Positions 8,257 to 16,200 of a DNA stretch of 64,000 nt are shown here, piece after piece (the stretch's first letter is position 1; the number at the start of each line of letters is the position of its first letter). This DNA is from Anaerotruncus colihominis (GTDB lineage Bacteria > Bacillota > Clostridia > Oscillospirales > Ruminococcaceae): assembly GCF_010206195.1 (NCBI RefSeq), contig NZ_VIQT01000019.1, positions 124,697-188,696 of the forward strand. The letters are read 5' to 3'. Made by a program: the position numbers and the translations under genes. The notes beneath the pieces were generated by a model. The model was not told where the DNA came from, ran no database searches, and saw nothing but the letters and a program-made list of their open reading frames with translations.

Positions 8257-8345
8257 AAAGAGGCGCTGTCGACAGACGGTTAGCCCAAATAAAGAGGAAA
8301 AAGTAACCGCTTCATTTGGTCGTGAGGGCGGTTACTTTTTTATGT
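8257..8345 (+). ncRNA. Candidate antisense RNA (type I antitoxin)
   Basis: A transcript of about 85-90 nt is predicted from the consensus promoter at 8222-8250 to the 13-bp terminator stem at 8298-8340. It would be antisense to the 3' part of the small hydrophobic peptide gene at 8332-8403 and share its terminator. Its 5' part (about 8262-8286) repeats, in inverted orientation, the 5' leader of the toxin mRNA, including CTGTCG/CGACAG self-complementary sequence that could allow loop-loop contact. This layout resembles the Fst/RNA I-RNA II and TxpA/RatA type I systems. The exact ends are inferred. Confidence 0.55.
8298..8340. terminator. Shared bidirectional terminator of the toxin-antitoxin pair
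   Basis: AAAAAGTAACCGC (8298-8310) and GCGGTTACTTTTT (8328-8340) form a perfect 13-bp stem with A-tract and T-tract ends, so it can stop transcription in both directions. The last codons of the toxin gene lie inside the right arm. Confidence 0.8.
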
Positions 8346-8403
8346 ATTTCACGGCTTCTGTGATCGCCACGACCAATAAAATCGCGAGCAACAACTCAAC
8401 CAT
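8332..8403 (-). CDS. Small hydrophobic toxin-like peptide
   Basis: A 23-residue peptide beginning MVELLLAILLVVAITEAV and ending KYIKK. It has one predicted membrane helix and a positively charged tail, the usual shape of Fst/TxpA/holin-like type I toxins that insert in the membrane. The ATG at 8401-8403 has AAAGGGGGTG upstream. A promoter on the minus strand is visible: TTGTAA (8490-8495) with 17 bases to TAAAAT (8467-8472). The gene is tail to tail with the small RNA promoter at 8222. It is far shorter than the usual gene-calling limit, so it would be missed by standard annotation. Toxicity is inferred from size, composition and arrangement. Confidence 0.6.
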   Translation of the reverse strand: MVELLLAILLVVAITEAVKYIKK

Positions 8404-8466
8404 ACATAACACCCCCTTTCGCAAGGGAGTGGCTAACCGCCTGTCGTTTGCGACAGCGCCAGCCTT

Positions 8467-8495
8467 ATTTTACCATGTACCGCCCTTTTTTACAA
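8467..8495 (-). promoter_or_regulatory. Promoter of the toxin-like peptide
   Basis: On the minus strand, TTGTAA, 17 bases, TAAAAT. Predicted start near 8460, giving a leader of about 57 bases containing a CTGTCG-CAAA-CGACAG hairpin before the ribosome binding site. Confidence 0.55.
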
Positions 8496-8536
8496 GCTGC
8501 AATCCACATTGCCACATTGAGCGCCATTTTGGAAAC

Positions 8537-8583
8537 AAAAAAAGGCCACGGCACACCTTAAAGGTTCGCTGTGGCCTTTTTGT
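8537..8583 (-). terminator. Intrinsic terminator of the XRE gene at 8593
   Basis: AAAAAGGCCAC and GTGGCCTTTTT arms with an inner imperfect stem; the A/T ends make it bidirectional. It lies just beyond the stop codon of the minus-strand XRE gene. Confidence 0.75.
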
Positions 8584-8592
8584 CTGTTGATC

Positions 8593-8829
8593 TTAATCTC
8601 CTACAAGCCACTCCATAGAAACATTCAATGCTTTCGCTAATATGCGTAACTCCGCATCGCAAACGTGGCGCTGATTCTGCTCAATTCTGGAAATTGTTAA
8701 TTTCGTGATATTAGAAGCACCCATCAGTTGTATTCTGCGTGCCAAATCCTCTTGCGTCATGGGAGGTTTCTGTAAAGCTCGGCCTAGGCGGACACGATCT
8801 GCACAAAGATTGCCTTTTATAATGAACAT
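8593..8829 (-). CDS. XRE-family transcriptional regulator
   Basis: A 78-residue single-domain Cro/CI-type regulator. The helix-turn-helix spans about residues 22-60 (MTQEDLARRIQLMGASNITKLT, then ISRIEQNQRHV), followed by the common C-terminal pattern ILAKALNVSMEWLVGD. Expected to be a DNA-binding dimer that controls nearby genes. The upstream region is strongly AT-rich and holds a long perfect inverted repeat at 8908-8934, a plausible operator. The ribosome binding site is weak, so expression may be low. It is monocistronic and ends at a hairpin. Confidence 0.8.
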   Translation of the reverse strand: MFIIKGNLCADRVRLGRALQKPPMTQEDLARRIQLMGASNITKLTISRIEQNQRHVCDAELRILAKALNVSMEWLVGD

Positions 8830-9072
8830 ACTTTCTCATCTTCAACTCTTTATGTACAAATTTCTATATATAATTGATTTTATTTCAAAATAAGATATAA
8901 TAGGTAATTAATTAGATATTTAATATCTAATTAAGATACACATAAAAATATTTTCTTGTTATGAGCATAAGAATATTCATCATATCAGTAATCAGAGATA
9001 TTTTTTGAAATAAGAGCTTTGAAAAGCGCGTAGGTTATAAATAAAAGACCCACACAAAATAGTGTGAGCCTT
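8830..9072. other. AT-rich intergenic region
   Basis: No gene is seen. The stretch is much richer in A and T than its neighbours and holds the inverted repeat at 8908-8934 and several -10-like TATAAT sequences (for example near 8894). It probably contains the control region of the XRE gene at 8593. Confidence 0.5.
8908..8934. promoter_or_regulatory. Perfect 12-bp inverted repeat, operator candidate
   Basis: TTAATTAGATAT and ATATCTAATTAA are separated by TTA. The two-fold symmetric site sits about 80-105 bases upstream of the XRE gene at 8593, where a repressor binding site would be expected. Confidence 0.45.
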
Positions 9073-9074
9073 TT
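9042..9074 (-). terminator. Intrinsic terminator of the XRE gene at 9073
   Basis: A CCCACAC/GTGTGAG-type stem with A- and T-rich ends begins at the stop codon of the minus-strand XRE gene and is followed on that strand by a T-rich stretch. Confidence 0.6.
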
Positions 9075-9420
9075 ACAAATTGGTATCATATCCGCCAAAT
9101 TTGAGAACATCTCTAATAATATTTTCCATTTCAAAAAACCGATTTTCATCCAAGGTTTCCAACAGCCCCATCAACTCATGCCGTTCGAAGTTGGTTACCA
9201 TACCTGTCAACAAATAATCTGTACTTATATTTAGCGCCTTTGACACTTTAATAATACTCTCAGCTCTTATATTTTTCAAACCAGTCTCTACACTGGCAAA
9301 AAATTGTTGAGTCAAACCAGCAAGTTCTGCTGCTTGCGCCTGTGTTAAGCCGAGCTGGTTTCGTCGGGTCGCGATCCGACGGCCGATCTCAACGGCCAAT
9401 TCATTTTTTTCTTTTCCCAT
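9073..9420 (-). CDS. XRE-family transcriptional regulator with C-terminal tail
   Basis: A 115-residue protein with a Cro/CI-type helix-turn-helix at residues about 8-65 (RIATRRNQLGLTQAQAAELA, then GLTQQFFASVETGLKNI and ALNISTDYLL), followed by about 40 residues that are likely to mediate dimerisation. The frame opens at 9495 but the ATG at 9420 has GAGGTGG upstream and begins the conserved domain, so that start is used. This type of regulator often controls prophage or island genes. It is divergent from the small plus-strand genes at 9548 and 9680, so the 9421-9547 gap may hold shared control sites. Confidence 0.8.
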   Translation of the reverse strand: MGKEKNELAVEIGRRIATRRNQLGLTQAQAAELAGLTQQFFASVETGLKNIRAESIIKVSKALNISTDYLLTGMVTNFERHELMGLLETLDENRFFEMENIIRDVLKFGGYDTNL

Positions 9421-9547
9421 AAAACCACCTCTATATTTTGTGATTATAGAGGCTTTTTTACACCTCGTAAATTGCCATTTGTTGTTATAAAACAATTAAA
9501 GGCAATATAGAATTTGATTCTAATAAATTTGCGAAAGGTCGATAAAA

Positions 9548-9664
9548 ATGGATGTTGGAAAAAATAACGGATCAAGCCCAACAAAAAGCTTTGTGATTAT
9601 TAGCGGTCTCGACAGCATCCGGGGTATTATAGCGCAGGAGATTGAGCGCCACACGTTAAAATAG
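9548..9664 (+). CDS. Small protein of unknown function (38 residues)
   Basis: A short open frame begins MDVGKNNGSSPTKSFVIISG and ends ERHTLK. GAAAGG lies about 9 bases before the ATG and the gene is followed 15 bases later by the ribosome binding site of the next gene, which suggests a two-gene unit. No family was recognised. Confidence 0.4.
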   Translation: MDVGKNNGSSPTKSFVIISGLDSIRGIIAQEIERHTLK

Positions 9665-9679
9665 AAAGGGGGCCGCGCA

Positions 9680-10204
9680 ATGTCTCAAAGACATCTAATC
9701 ACAGAAGAATTTATAGAAGGTATATTGGGCGAGCTTTCCTCTATAGTGATACCCTATCAGAAACGGTATTCCCCTATCTATCGAGAGTATAAGGAGCATT
9801 ATCATTCTTCCTGCCTCTGTCTCAAAAAATACGACCTGCGAGGCAGCTATTCTTCCGTCACAGATGCTTTTATTGATTATGAAGAACTCATCAACGATTA
9901 TTATCTTGCACAAGGTTTTCTGAGCGCAGCTGGGGATCTGCTCGAACAGATTGTTAAAACAGCCGGTCTGAAGCAAATTCCTGGCCATGCGGATAAGGAA
10001 CAGAAATTGATACAGGTTTGCCAATCATTTATAAAAGAGCTTCCGCCAGAGGCGCGCGAGGAAGTTAACAAGCAGTTTGAAAGAAGAAAACGCGCCATTG
10101 AGGATTCCCAGGAATACTATTATTTAGCTGGATATGAAATCATGGTTACATTGCTCAAACGGGCGGGCTATACCGTGTCCGAAGCGCCCTTTTTCGGAAT
10201 ATGA
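9680..10204 (+). CDS. Hypothetical protein, 174 residues
   Basis: Not recognised. The protein is soluble, rich in charged and aromatic residues and probably all-helical (for example LIQVCQSFIKELPPEAREEV, then NKQFERRKRAIEDSQEYYY). It has no signal peptide or membrane segment. The GAAAGGGGG upstream of the ATG supports the start. It may be co-transcribed with the 38-residue gene at 9548 and is divergent from the XRE regulator at 9073, a layout common for regulator-controlled accessory genes in mobile islands. A function in regulation or defence cannot be claimed from sequence alone. Confidence 0.6.
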   Translation: MSQRHLITEEFIEGILGELSSIVIPYQKRYSPIYREYKEHYHSSCLCLKKYDLRGSYSSVTDAFIDYEELINDYYLAQGFLSAAGDLLEQIVKTAGLKQIPGHADKEQKLIQVCQSFIKELPPEAREEVNKQFERRKRAIEDSQEYYYLAGYEIMVTLLKRAGYTVSEAPFFGI

Positions 10205-10572
10205 AAAAAGGCGCCAACCCTTCAGCCTGTTGGCTGAGAGATTGACGCATTTGGCACTCTGATTTTTGCTGGGTATGAAAATAGCGCCCTTTTTGAAAAA
10301 TCCCATTTCAAAAAGGGCGCTGTAGATTTCTAAAGAATTTGGGGGTTCAAATCCAGCCAGCTTCTGTGAAACCCCCATTTGGATCTTTTGTTTTACCTCT
10401 GAATTTTGAGGGCAAAAACCCCTGAAAAACCCGATACCACCGGCATTTCTGCCGATGGTATCCAAAGTGGGCATTCTTTTTGGCAAGCTTGCCCAGTTTG
10501 GAACCACCTTGACCTTGTGCATTCGTTTTGGACATAAGAAAAGGTCTTGTCTGCAAAACGACTGATTCAAAT
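10205..10572. other. Intergenic region with large hairpins
   Basis: No gene supported. It holds a perfect 16-bp stem (10283-10298 with 10306-10321) and, just downstream, a GGGGGTT/AACCCCC inverted repeat. Minus-strand frames here lack ribosome binding sites and family resemblance. Confidence 0.5.
10283..10321. terminator. Strong hairpin, likely terminator
   Basis: A perfect 16-bp stem of AGCGCCCTTTTTGAAA with its complement around a 7-base loop. It lies between the plus-strand gene ending at 10204 and the minus-strand HipA-like gene ending at 10573, so it could serve both. Confidence 0.55.
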
Positions 10573-11814
10573 TTACATTCCCATTTTCGGGGTATAGTCC
10601 TCTGCGATGTTTTCTTCCACATCATCCTCTGTAGTGATCTCTGCGAGGTTCGGCGCGTGCGTCAGGGCGATCTCACGAAGCGTCTGTACCCGGCCGACTG
10701 CCGCAGAAGCGATGGCAGAGATTCGGCTTTCATCGATAAATTCACCGTTCTTCTCATCAGACAGCACTGCTGTAATCATGGATTCTACATCCTTCAGATT
10801 CTCAAAGTCGATCCAGTCAAAGGACGAAACCAGCTTGAGCTGCTCGGCATGGTGCTTTTTAAAGGGTTTGCAGGCGATATCCCGTCCAGCACGAATCTGC
10901 GCTGCCACTTTGTCGTAGCCCAGCGAGGAGCCGCTGTCGAAAATAGGGGCGAACCCAAGCCATTCCAGTGTTTCGGCATTGCGGAGCAAGCCAAAATTGT
11001 TCAAGTGCCGATCTTCGTTGGCGATGATATAATCAAGGATGATCATCCGATCGAGGCTTGGCACAACATTCGGCGCACCCAGCACCTTGCAGCAATTCAC
11101 AAAATGCTGATAGACCGAGGTGCTGTTTTCCTTTTTCTGTGTCTGCATAATCCGCCATGCGCTGACCAGCTCGGTATCTGCTGTGACGAAGTCCTCGCAC
11201 ACACTGTAAGGAGCGTCCTCTTTCCACATTACTGTGTAGGGGATATGATCGATGCCCAGCCGTTCCATGATCCCCGCAGCGATAACCTCGTTAAAAGGCT
11301 GCTGGCGGAACGGGTTGCTGCCGCCTTTGATGAGACAACGCTTACCGTTCAGGATTTTCCATCTTTTTTTTAGACAGCCGTCTGAGGTATTGTCGGGCGA
11401 ACTGAAATCGAAACCGTCCGCCTTTTTCTGTGTGCCGAACAGCACATCGCCCATATCGTCCGAAAATGGGTTTTCAAAGAAATTGATTTGATCCCATGTG
11501 AGATTCGAGTTTTCCGGGTAAATCCAGTATTGATCGGAGAGGCTTAAGCCATAGCAGCGTACCAGCAGCATTTTGGTGCTGGTCACATCCAGCGTTTCCA
11601 GCGCCTCTCGGATTCCCGAACGGCTGGCGGGGATGGAACGATCTGTCCACCATTCGTTTAAGGCAGCGCGGTCAACGATCCCTTTGTTCACAGAGACACC
11701 GACGGGCAAATGTTCGGGTTGAAACACCCTGTCTATTTTTTGAATAAAGCTGGTCGTATCATCGAGCAGCAGTTCCGCCACAGCGATGCGCTTGTGCATC
11801 AGATTACATTTCAT
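10573..11814 (-). CDS. HipA-like protein kinase
   Basis: A 413-residue protein with the C-terminal kinase core of the HipA family. Visible motifs are RCLIKGG (ATP-binding Lys), the catalytic loop IIANEDRHLNNFGLL (matching HipA ANxDRHxxN), and the metal-binding segment IFDSGSSL. HipA proteins are Ser/Thr kinases; the best known phosphorylates glutamyl-tRNA synthetase and causes growth arrest. The N-terminal 170 residues do not resemble classical HipA. No HipB antitoxin gene is adjacent, though several small XRE proteins lie 1-4 kb away. It has its own promoter (11850-11879). Whether it is a toxin, a defence kinase or a regulator is open. Confidence 0.7.
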   Translation of the reverse strand: MKCNLMHKRIAVAELLLDDTTSFIQKIDRVFQPEHLPVGVSVNKGIVDRAALNEWWTDRSIPASRSGIREALETLDVTSTKMLLVRCYGLSLSDQYWIYPENSNLTWDQINFFENPFSDDMGDVLFGTQKKADGFDFSSPDNTSDGCLKKRWKILNGKRCLIKGGSNPFRQQPFNEVIAAGIMERLGIDHIPYTVMWKEDAPYSVCEDFVTADTELVSAWRIMQTQKKENSTSVYQHFVNCCKVLGAPNVVPSLDRMIILDYIIANEDRHLNNFGLLRNAETLEWLGFAPIFDSGSSLGYDKVAAQIRAGRDIACKPFKKHHAEQLKLVSSFDWIDFENLKDVESMITAVLSDEKNGEFIDESRISAIASAAVGRVQTLREIALTHAPNLAEITTEDDVEENIAEDYTPKMGM

Positions 11815-11849
11815 CGGTATCCCTCCGTTCTCGTATAATTTTTCATATT

Positions 11850-11879
11850 AGTGTACCATAAAACAGTGCAAACAGTCAA
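11850..11879 (-). promoter_or_regulatory. Promoter of the HipA-like gene
   Basis: On the minus strand: TTGACT (11879-11874), an 18-base spacer, TACACT (11855-11850), 36 bases before the ATG. Confidence 0.55.
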
Positions 11880-11896
11880 TACGGCAACCGCTTTCT

Positions 11897-12091
11897 TCAT
11901 AAATTGTAAAGCGTTTCCCACACGTCAAGGAATTCAATCGTGTTTCTGTTATGCAGCCAGTTTTGAGTGATATACCGCGGATTGCCACTATCTTTGGATT
12001 TTTGCGATATCTGTCAAGCTAAGACAATCGTCCCGTTTGAGAGCCCGCTGCACATTGATTTCCGTTCCATGAACAACCAATTTCTCAATTT
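11897..12091 (-). pseudogene. KilA-N domain protein fragment with a frameshift
   Basis: Two minus-strand frames join into a KilA-N-like domain. The first reads LVVHGTEINVQRAL, then DDCLSLTDIAKIQ and hits a stop; the next frame continues GNPRYITQNWLHNRNTIEFL and DVWETLYNL before TGA at 11897. The motif NWLxxRNTIEFLxxWExL is the KilA-N signature of phage and island DNA-binding proteins. There is no start codon, one frameshift near 12000 and no C-terminal domain, so it is dead. It begins immediately after the phosphatase gene stop. Confidence 0.65.
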
Positions 12092-12094
12092 TTG

Positions 12095-12556
12095 TTACGC
12101 TTCCCTGCGGTTAATTCTTTCAAGCAGCCCCCGGCATCCAGCCTCCACATCCCGCCAGGTTGTTTCGAAATCGCCGGTGTACCACGGGTCGGCTACATCG
12201 CCAGGGCAGTCGGTATAGTCCAGCAGGAGGTGCATCTTGTCCGCAAAGTCCCCGCCGCAGATCGTTTGCATATCGCGCAGGTTCCGGCGATCCATCCCAA
12301 TGAGCAGGTCGAACTTCTCGTAGTCGTGGTTTTGCAGCTGTCGGGCCGTCTTGCCGGTACAGCTGATCCCATGCTCGGCCAGCTTCCGTCTGGCCGGTGG
12401 ATAAACGGGGTTGCCCAACTCCTCCCGGCTGGCAGCGGCGGATTCGATGAGAAATTCTTTTTCCAGCCCGGCCTTCTTCACCAGGTCTTTCATAATAAAC
12501 TCCGCCATTGGGCTGCGGCAGATGTTGCCGTGGCAGATAAACAGTATTTTGATCAT
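12095..12556 (-). CDS. Low-molecular-weight protein tyrosine phosphatase
   Basis: A 153-residue enzyme with the LMW-PTP signature at the N-terminus: ILFICHGNICRSPMAEF, where Cys is the nucleophile and Arg binds phosphate (CxxxxxRS). The general acid loop is present as DYTDCPGDVADPWYTGDF. It removes phosphate from protein tyrosines or arginines in the cytoplasm. The frame extends to 12655 but conserved sequence begins at the ATG at 12556. It overlaps, in another frame, the long open frame of the DUF1016-like gene at 12120-13034. No partner tyrosine kinase is visible. Confidence 0.88.
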   Translation of the reverse strand: MIKILFICHGNICRSPMAEFIMKDLVKKAGLEKEFLIESAAASREELGNPVYPPARRKLAEHGISCTGKTARQLQNHDYEKFDLLIGMDRRNLRDMQTICGGDFADKMHLLLDYTDCPGDVADPWYTGDFETTWRDVEAGCRGLLERINRREA

Positions 12557-13034
12557 GTACCTCGTTCTCCATAGTTTCATTTTCCTCCTCAGTATAGCAT
12601 GAAGAGAGAGGACAGTCGAGGGAGAAGATGTGTTCTTTTGCAGAAATCGCATCAATCAGCTGCTTTTTCGTCCATCCACATCTATGGACAGCTCGAATAT
12701 ACCAGCCCATTTCCTCCAGTGTCAGGCCGGACTCCAGGAGCACCACATTCTGCGTCCAGCTGATCCTCATGGCCTCACCCAGCAGGGCAAGGCTATTTTC
12801 ATAGGCGCGGTAAAACTCCCGCATCCGGCGCAGGTTGCGCGGGGAAAAACCGGACGCATCCGGGTACTTCGCCCGCAGGTATTCCGCCGCGGCGACTGCG
12901 GCGCCTTTCTCGGCCCTGTCATAGACAATCCTGCCGATCCCGCTATACAGATCCATCTGCGGCTGTTCCTGTTCCATGAGGTTGTCCAGCGCGGTATACA
13001 TGGCGCTGTAGTCGATCTCTTTTCGGATGTTCAT
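12120..13034 (-). CDS. DUF1016 N-terminal-like protein with an overlapping, probably frameshifted, tail
   Basis: Residues about 1-155 look genuine: a helical domain with SGIGRIVYDRAEKG, RAKYPDASGFSPRNLRRMREF, RISWTQNVVLLES and GWTKKQLIDAIS. The pattern FSxRNLRxMRxFY and the WTxN/LL motif match the N-terminal helical region of DUF1016/YhcG-type proteins, which pair with a PD-(D/E)XK nuclease. After about residue 155 the frame runs through the phosphatase gene in an overlapping frame and loses any family resemblance, so the real protein probably ended near 12560 and its stop was lost by a frameshift, or it is a truncated relic. ATG at 13034 has GGAGG about 8 bases upstream. A near copy of its tail occurs at 18363-18456. 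Confidence 0.5.
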   Translation of the reverse strand: MNIRKEIDYSAMYTALDNLMEQEQPQMDLYSGIGRIVYDRAEKGAAVAAAEYLRAKYPDASGFSPRNLRRMREFYRAYENSLALLGEAMRISWTQNVVLLESGLTLEEMGWYIRAVHRCGWTKKQLIDAISAKEHIFSLDCPLSSCYTEEENETMENEVHDQNTVYLPRQHLPQPNGGVYYERPGEEGRAGKRISHRIRRCQPGGVGQPRLSTGQTEAGRAWDQLYRQDGPTAAKPRLREVRPAHWDGSPEPARYANDLRRGLCGQDAPPAGLYRLPWRCSRPVVHRRFRNNLAGCGGWMPGAA

Positions 13035-13183
13035 TCCGGTTCTCCTCCTATCGTAAGATTTGCGGACAGTTTTAAGTGAGTCCGCTTAGTTCATTTTTGA
13101 ATATCAGTAGGCTATGAGATATCCGTGATACAATAGCTGTAGGACAAATACAATCCATGTGGAATAGAAAAGGGGAACTGTTG

Positions 13184-13226
13184 ACACATGCCCCGCAGCT
13201 GTTCAGTACAGCTGCGGGGCATGTGT
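13184..13226. terminator. Perfect 18-bp hairpin
   Basis: ACACATGCCCCGCAGCTG pairs fully with its complement (13184-13201 with 13209-13226) around a 7-base loop. It lies between the res gene stop and the DUF1016-like start and probably terminates the restriction-modification operon. Confidence 0.65.
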
Positions 13227-13290
13227 GTATTGTGGGGGAATAGTAGAGTTTACTTGACAAGCGATGTCATTCGAAACCGCAGAAATTGGA

Positions 13291-16200
13291 TTAGATATTG
13301 CTCGCCTTAAAATCTTTCCATCTGCTTGCGGTGTGCAGCTCCGCGCCGCTGTCAACGGCCTTAAAATGCGCTCTGCCGCAACGGATTTTCAAACTCTCAC
13401 GTCCGCGTAAATCCAACTCGTTTGTGCTGCCCTTTGTTTCAAGAATAAAATACAGCTTTTTCATTCCATCTATCTCAATATAAACAGCCCAGTCTGGATT
13501 ATACGTGCCTATGGGCGTGTCCACTTGGAAGCGGCTTGGCAGCTTGAAAAACATCTTTACGTCCGGGTCGTCGTCAAGGTCAAGGGCAAAGCGGTTTTCT
13601 ATCGCGCTGTCATAAACGATATAGTCATATACGCTGTGGTCTACAGCTACGGCATTTCGGTCAAGATTTGCGATAAGTTCCGTGCTGTCGAAAATCTCCT
13701 GCACATAGTATTCTGCGCCGTACAGCTTCTTATAGCTAATACCGTCTATTGCAAGGGAATAGCAAGCGTCCCGGATAATTTCGGCGGCATTCTCAATGAA
13801 CATCTGCGGATTATTCAAAAAGTCCTGCCCCCGGCCGCTTTGCTTCAAGATTTCCGCTATCACGCTGCGCCGCGCCAGCGTCTGTCCATCAAGGATAGCA
13901 AGGATATTCGGCAAAGAAGGATAGCTGTCCGCAAGGTCGGCGGTCTTAATGCCGCGCTCGGTGTAGGTTACGCCGGGGTGGTCGATTTGAATATCTGCGG
14001 TCTGCGTAACAATCCGCGCTTTGGGTATCGGCTCCATGCTCTGCAAGGCGGCGACGCTGCGGCGTATCAGTTCGGCTTCATCTATCTGGACGCGGTATGT
14101 GGTCTTTTGCTTTACCTTGTCCCACAACTCCAAAAACTCCGGCGATACGGTAACTTCCTTTTTCAGTCTTACCGTAACGTCGCGGGAAGCGTCCCGGACA
14201 GGCGGCCTTGTGTCGGCTCGGCGTATGGTGGTCATAAGCTGCGCCCGCGCCGTTTCAAACTTCGGGGGCAAGTCAAGCGTCCCGTCCCGCATGGCGGTTT
14301 TCATGCTGTCTTTGATTTTGCCGGATTTCGTGATATAGCCCTTATTTTCAAAATGTGTCATAAGCTGCTGCGCGTCGTCGTAGGTCAAGGCACTTTGGAC
14401 GACAACGGTTTTTTGCGCGGTAAGCTGCGTAACCGCTGTGGGGGTAATGTCCCCATCGCGGGCGATCACCTCAATGGCCTTTTTCTTCGCTGCTTCAAGT
14501 TCTTTCGGCAGTTCGGGGGCGGCCTCCGGCGCGGGCGCGTCGGTCTTAATAAAGCCCTCGCCCGCAAGGTGGGAAATAAGCGTTGCGGCCTGCTGTTCGG
14601 TCAACGGCTTTTCCTCGGTCTTGGTTTCCTCAAATACCATGCCGCTGAACAAATCAAGCTGCAAAATGCCAAACTTCACGCCCGTTTCTTCCTCAATCTC
14701 TTTTTGCAGCGTGTCGGCAAACTCCGCAAAACTTTCATTTGCCATAACGTGCAGCAGATTGATATTCCTGTCCTCAATACGTTCCCCATCTTGGTTGACG
14801 CAAAGACGCAAGCCGCGTCCCACCTTTTGCCTTGCGGTCAAGGTGCTTTTCTGCTCGATAAGGGTACAGACTTGAAAGACATTCGGATTGTCCCAACCCT
14901 CTTTTAGCGCGGAATGAGAGAAGATAAAGCGCAAGGGACAATCAAAGGACAACAGCCATTCTTTATCTTTCATAATGGTGTTGTAGGTGCTGTAATCGTC
15001 CTGCGTGTCGCCTTTGGTGTTCTTATAGTTGCCCTTTTTGTCCTGCGAAAAATATCCGTCATGGACGCGCTGCGCGTCGATGGTGAAGCGTTCCCGCAAG
15101 GGAGCGTACTTTGGCAAGCCCATCAATTCGGCATAGAGTTCTTCAAACATCTGCGCGTAAATGCCCTTGCCGCCCTCGGCCTCGCGGTATTTCTTTACTT
15201 CGTCGATGAAGAACAGGGACAGCACTTTGATACCCTTTTCGGTATAGCGCAATTCCTTATCCAAATGCGCCTCAATCGTCCGGCGTATCTGCATACGCTT
15301 AATAAGGTTTTCGTCTATGTCGCCTATGGCGCGTCCCAGCCGCACAACATCGGTATTGGATAATTCGATTTGTTCCATGTCCGGCGTACAGTCAATGCCG
15401 GAAACGGCGTAACCCTCGTAAATCCCGCGATTGCCGGACAGTTTATGCAAGTCCGCGCCCGGTTTGACGGTAACGGCCTTGCGGCCCACTTTCCCGTCTT
15501 TTCCTGCAACGTCGATTTCAAGCCGCGCCTTAAATCCATCCTCAGGGGAAACGGAAAGCAGCTTGACATACGGCCTGTTAAAGCCGCCCGCCGCTTGGTT
15601 GCTCGATACGCATATCTGCTTAACAAGCCCCATTTGGTAAGCGTCAACAGGGGTCAGACGGTAGAGCAGATTGACTTTTTCCCTGTGGGTAGCAGAATAG
15701 CGGAAAACGCAAAGGGGCGCAAGGGACGCGATAGCGTCCTTTGCCTTTTGGGTGCTGTCCACGCTCTGCGGCTCGTCAATGATAACGATGGGGCGGGTGG
15801 CCTGTATAAAGCTGATGGCCGCGTCGCCGTTCAGCTTGTCCTGCTGTTGATTGATCACATTTTCAGCCTTGCGGAAAGCGTCGATATTGATAATCATAAT
15901 TTCAATATTCGCGCTAGTGGCAAACTGCCGCACGTCGGACAGCTTCGCGCTGTTGTAAATGAAATAGCGGCAAGGGGCGTTGTCATAGAGCGCGGAAAAA
16001 TGCTCCTCTGTCGTCTGCAAGGATTTATAGACGCCCTCGCGGATAGCGATGCTCGGCACAACGACGATAAACTTCGTAAAGCCATACAAGCGGTTTAACT
16101 CGTAAATGGTTTTGGTGTAAACATAGGTCTTGCCGGTCCCGGTTTCCATCTCGATAGAAAACTGCCGCCCCTGTAAATCATCGGTCTGTGGCAACAGGTT

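Noticed and set aside
10341..10353. GGTTCAAATCC, which looks like a tRNA T-arm
   Set aside because: No matching D-arm, anticodon stem or acceptor stem could be built around it, so it is not called as a tRNA.
10124..10625. Two overlapping minus-strand open frames downstream of the HipA-like gene
   Set aside because: They run through strong hairpins, have no ribosome binding site and show no family pattern.
13072..13260. Minus-strand 62-residue open frame
   Set aside because: It covers the 18-bp hairpin, and no ribosome binding site or known pattern is present.
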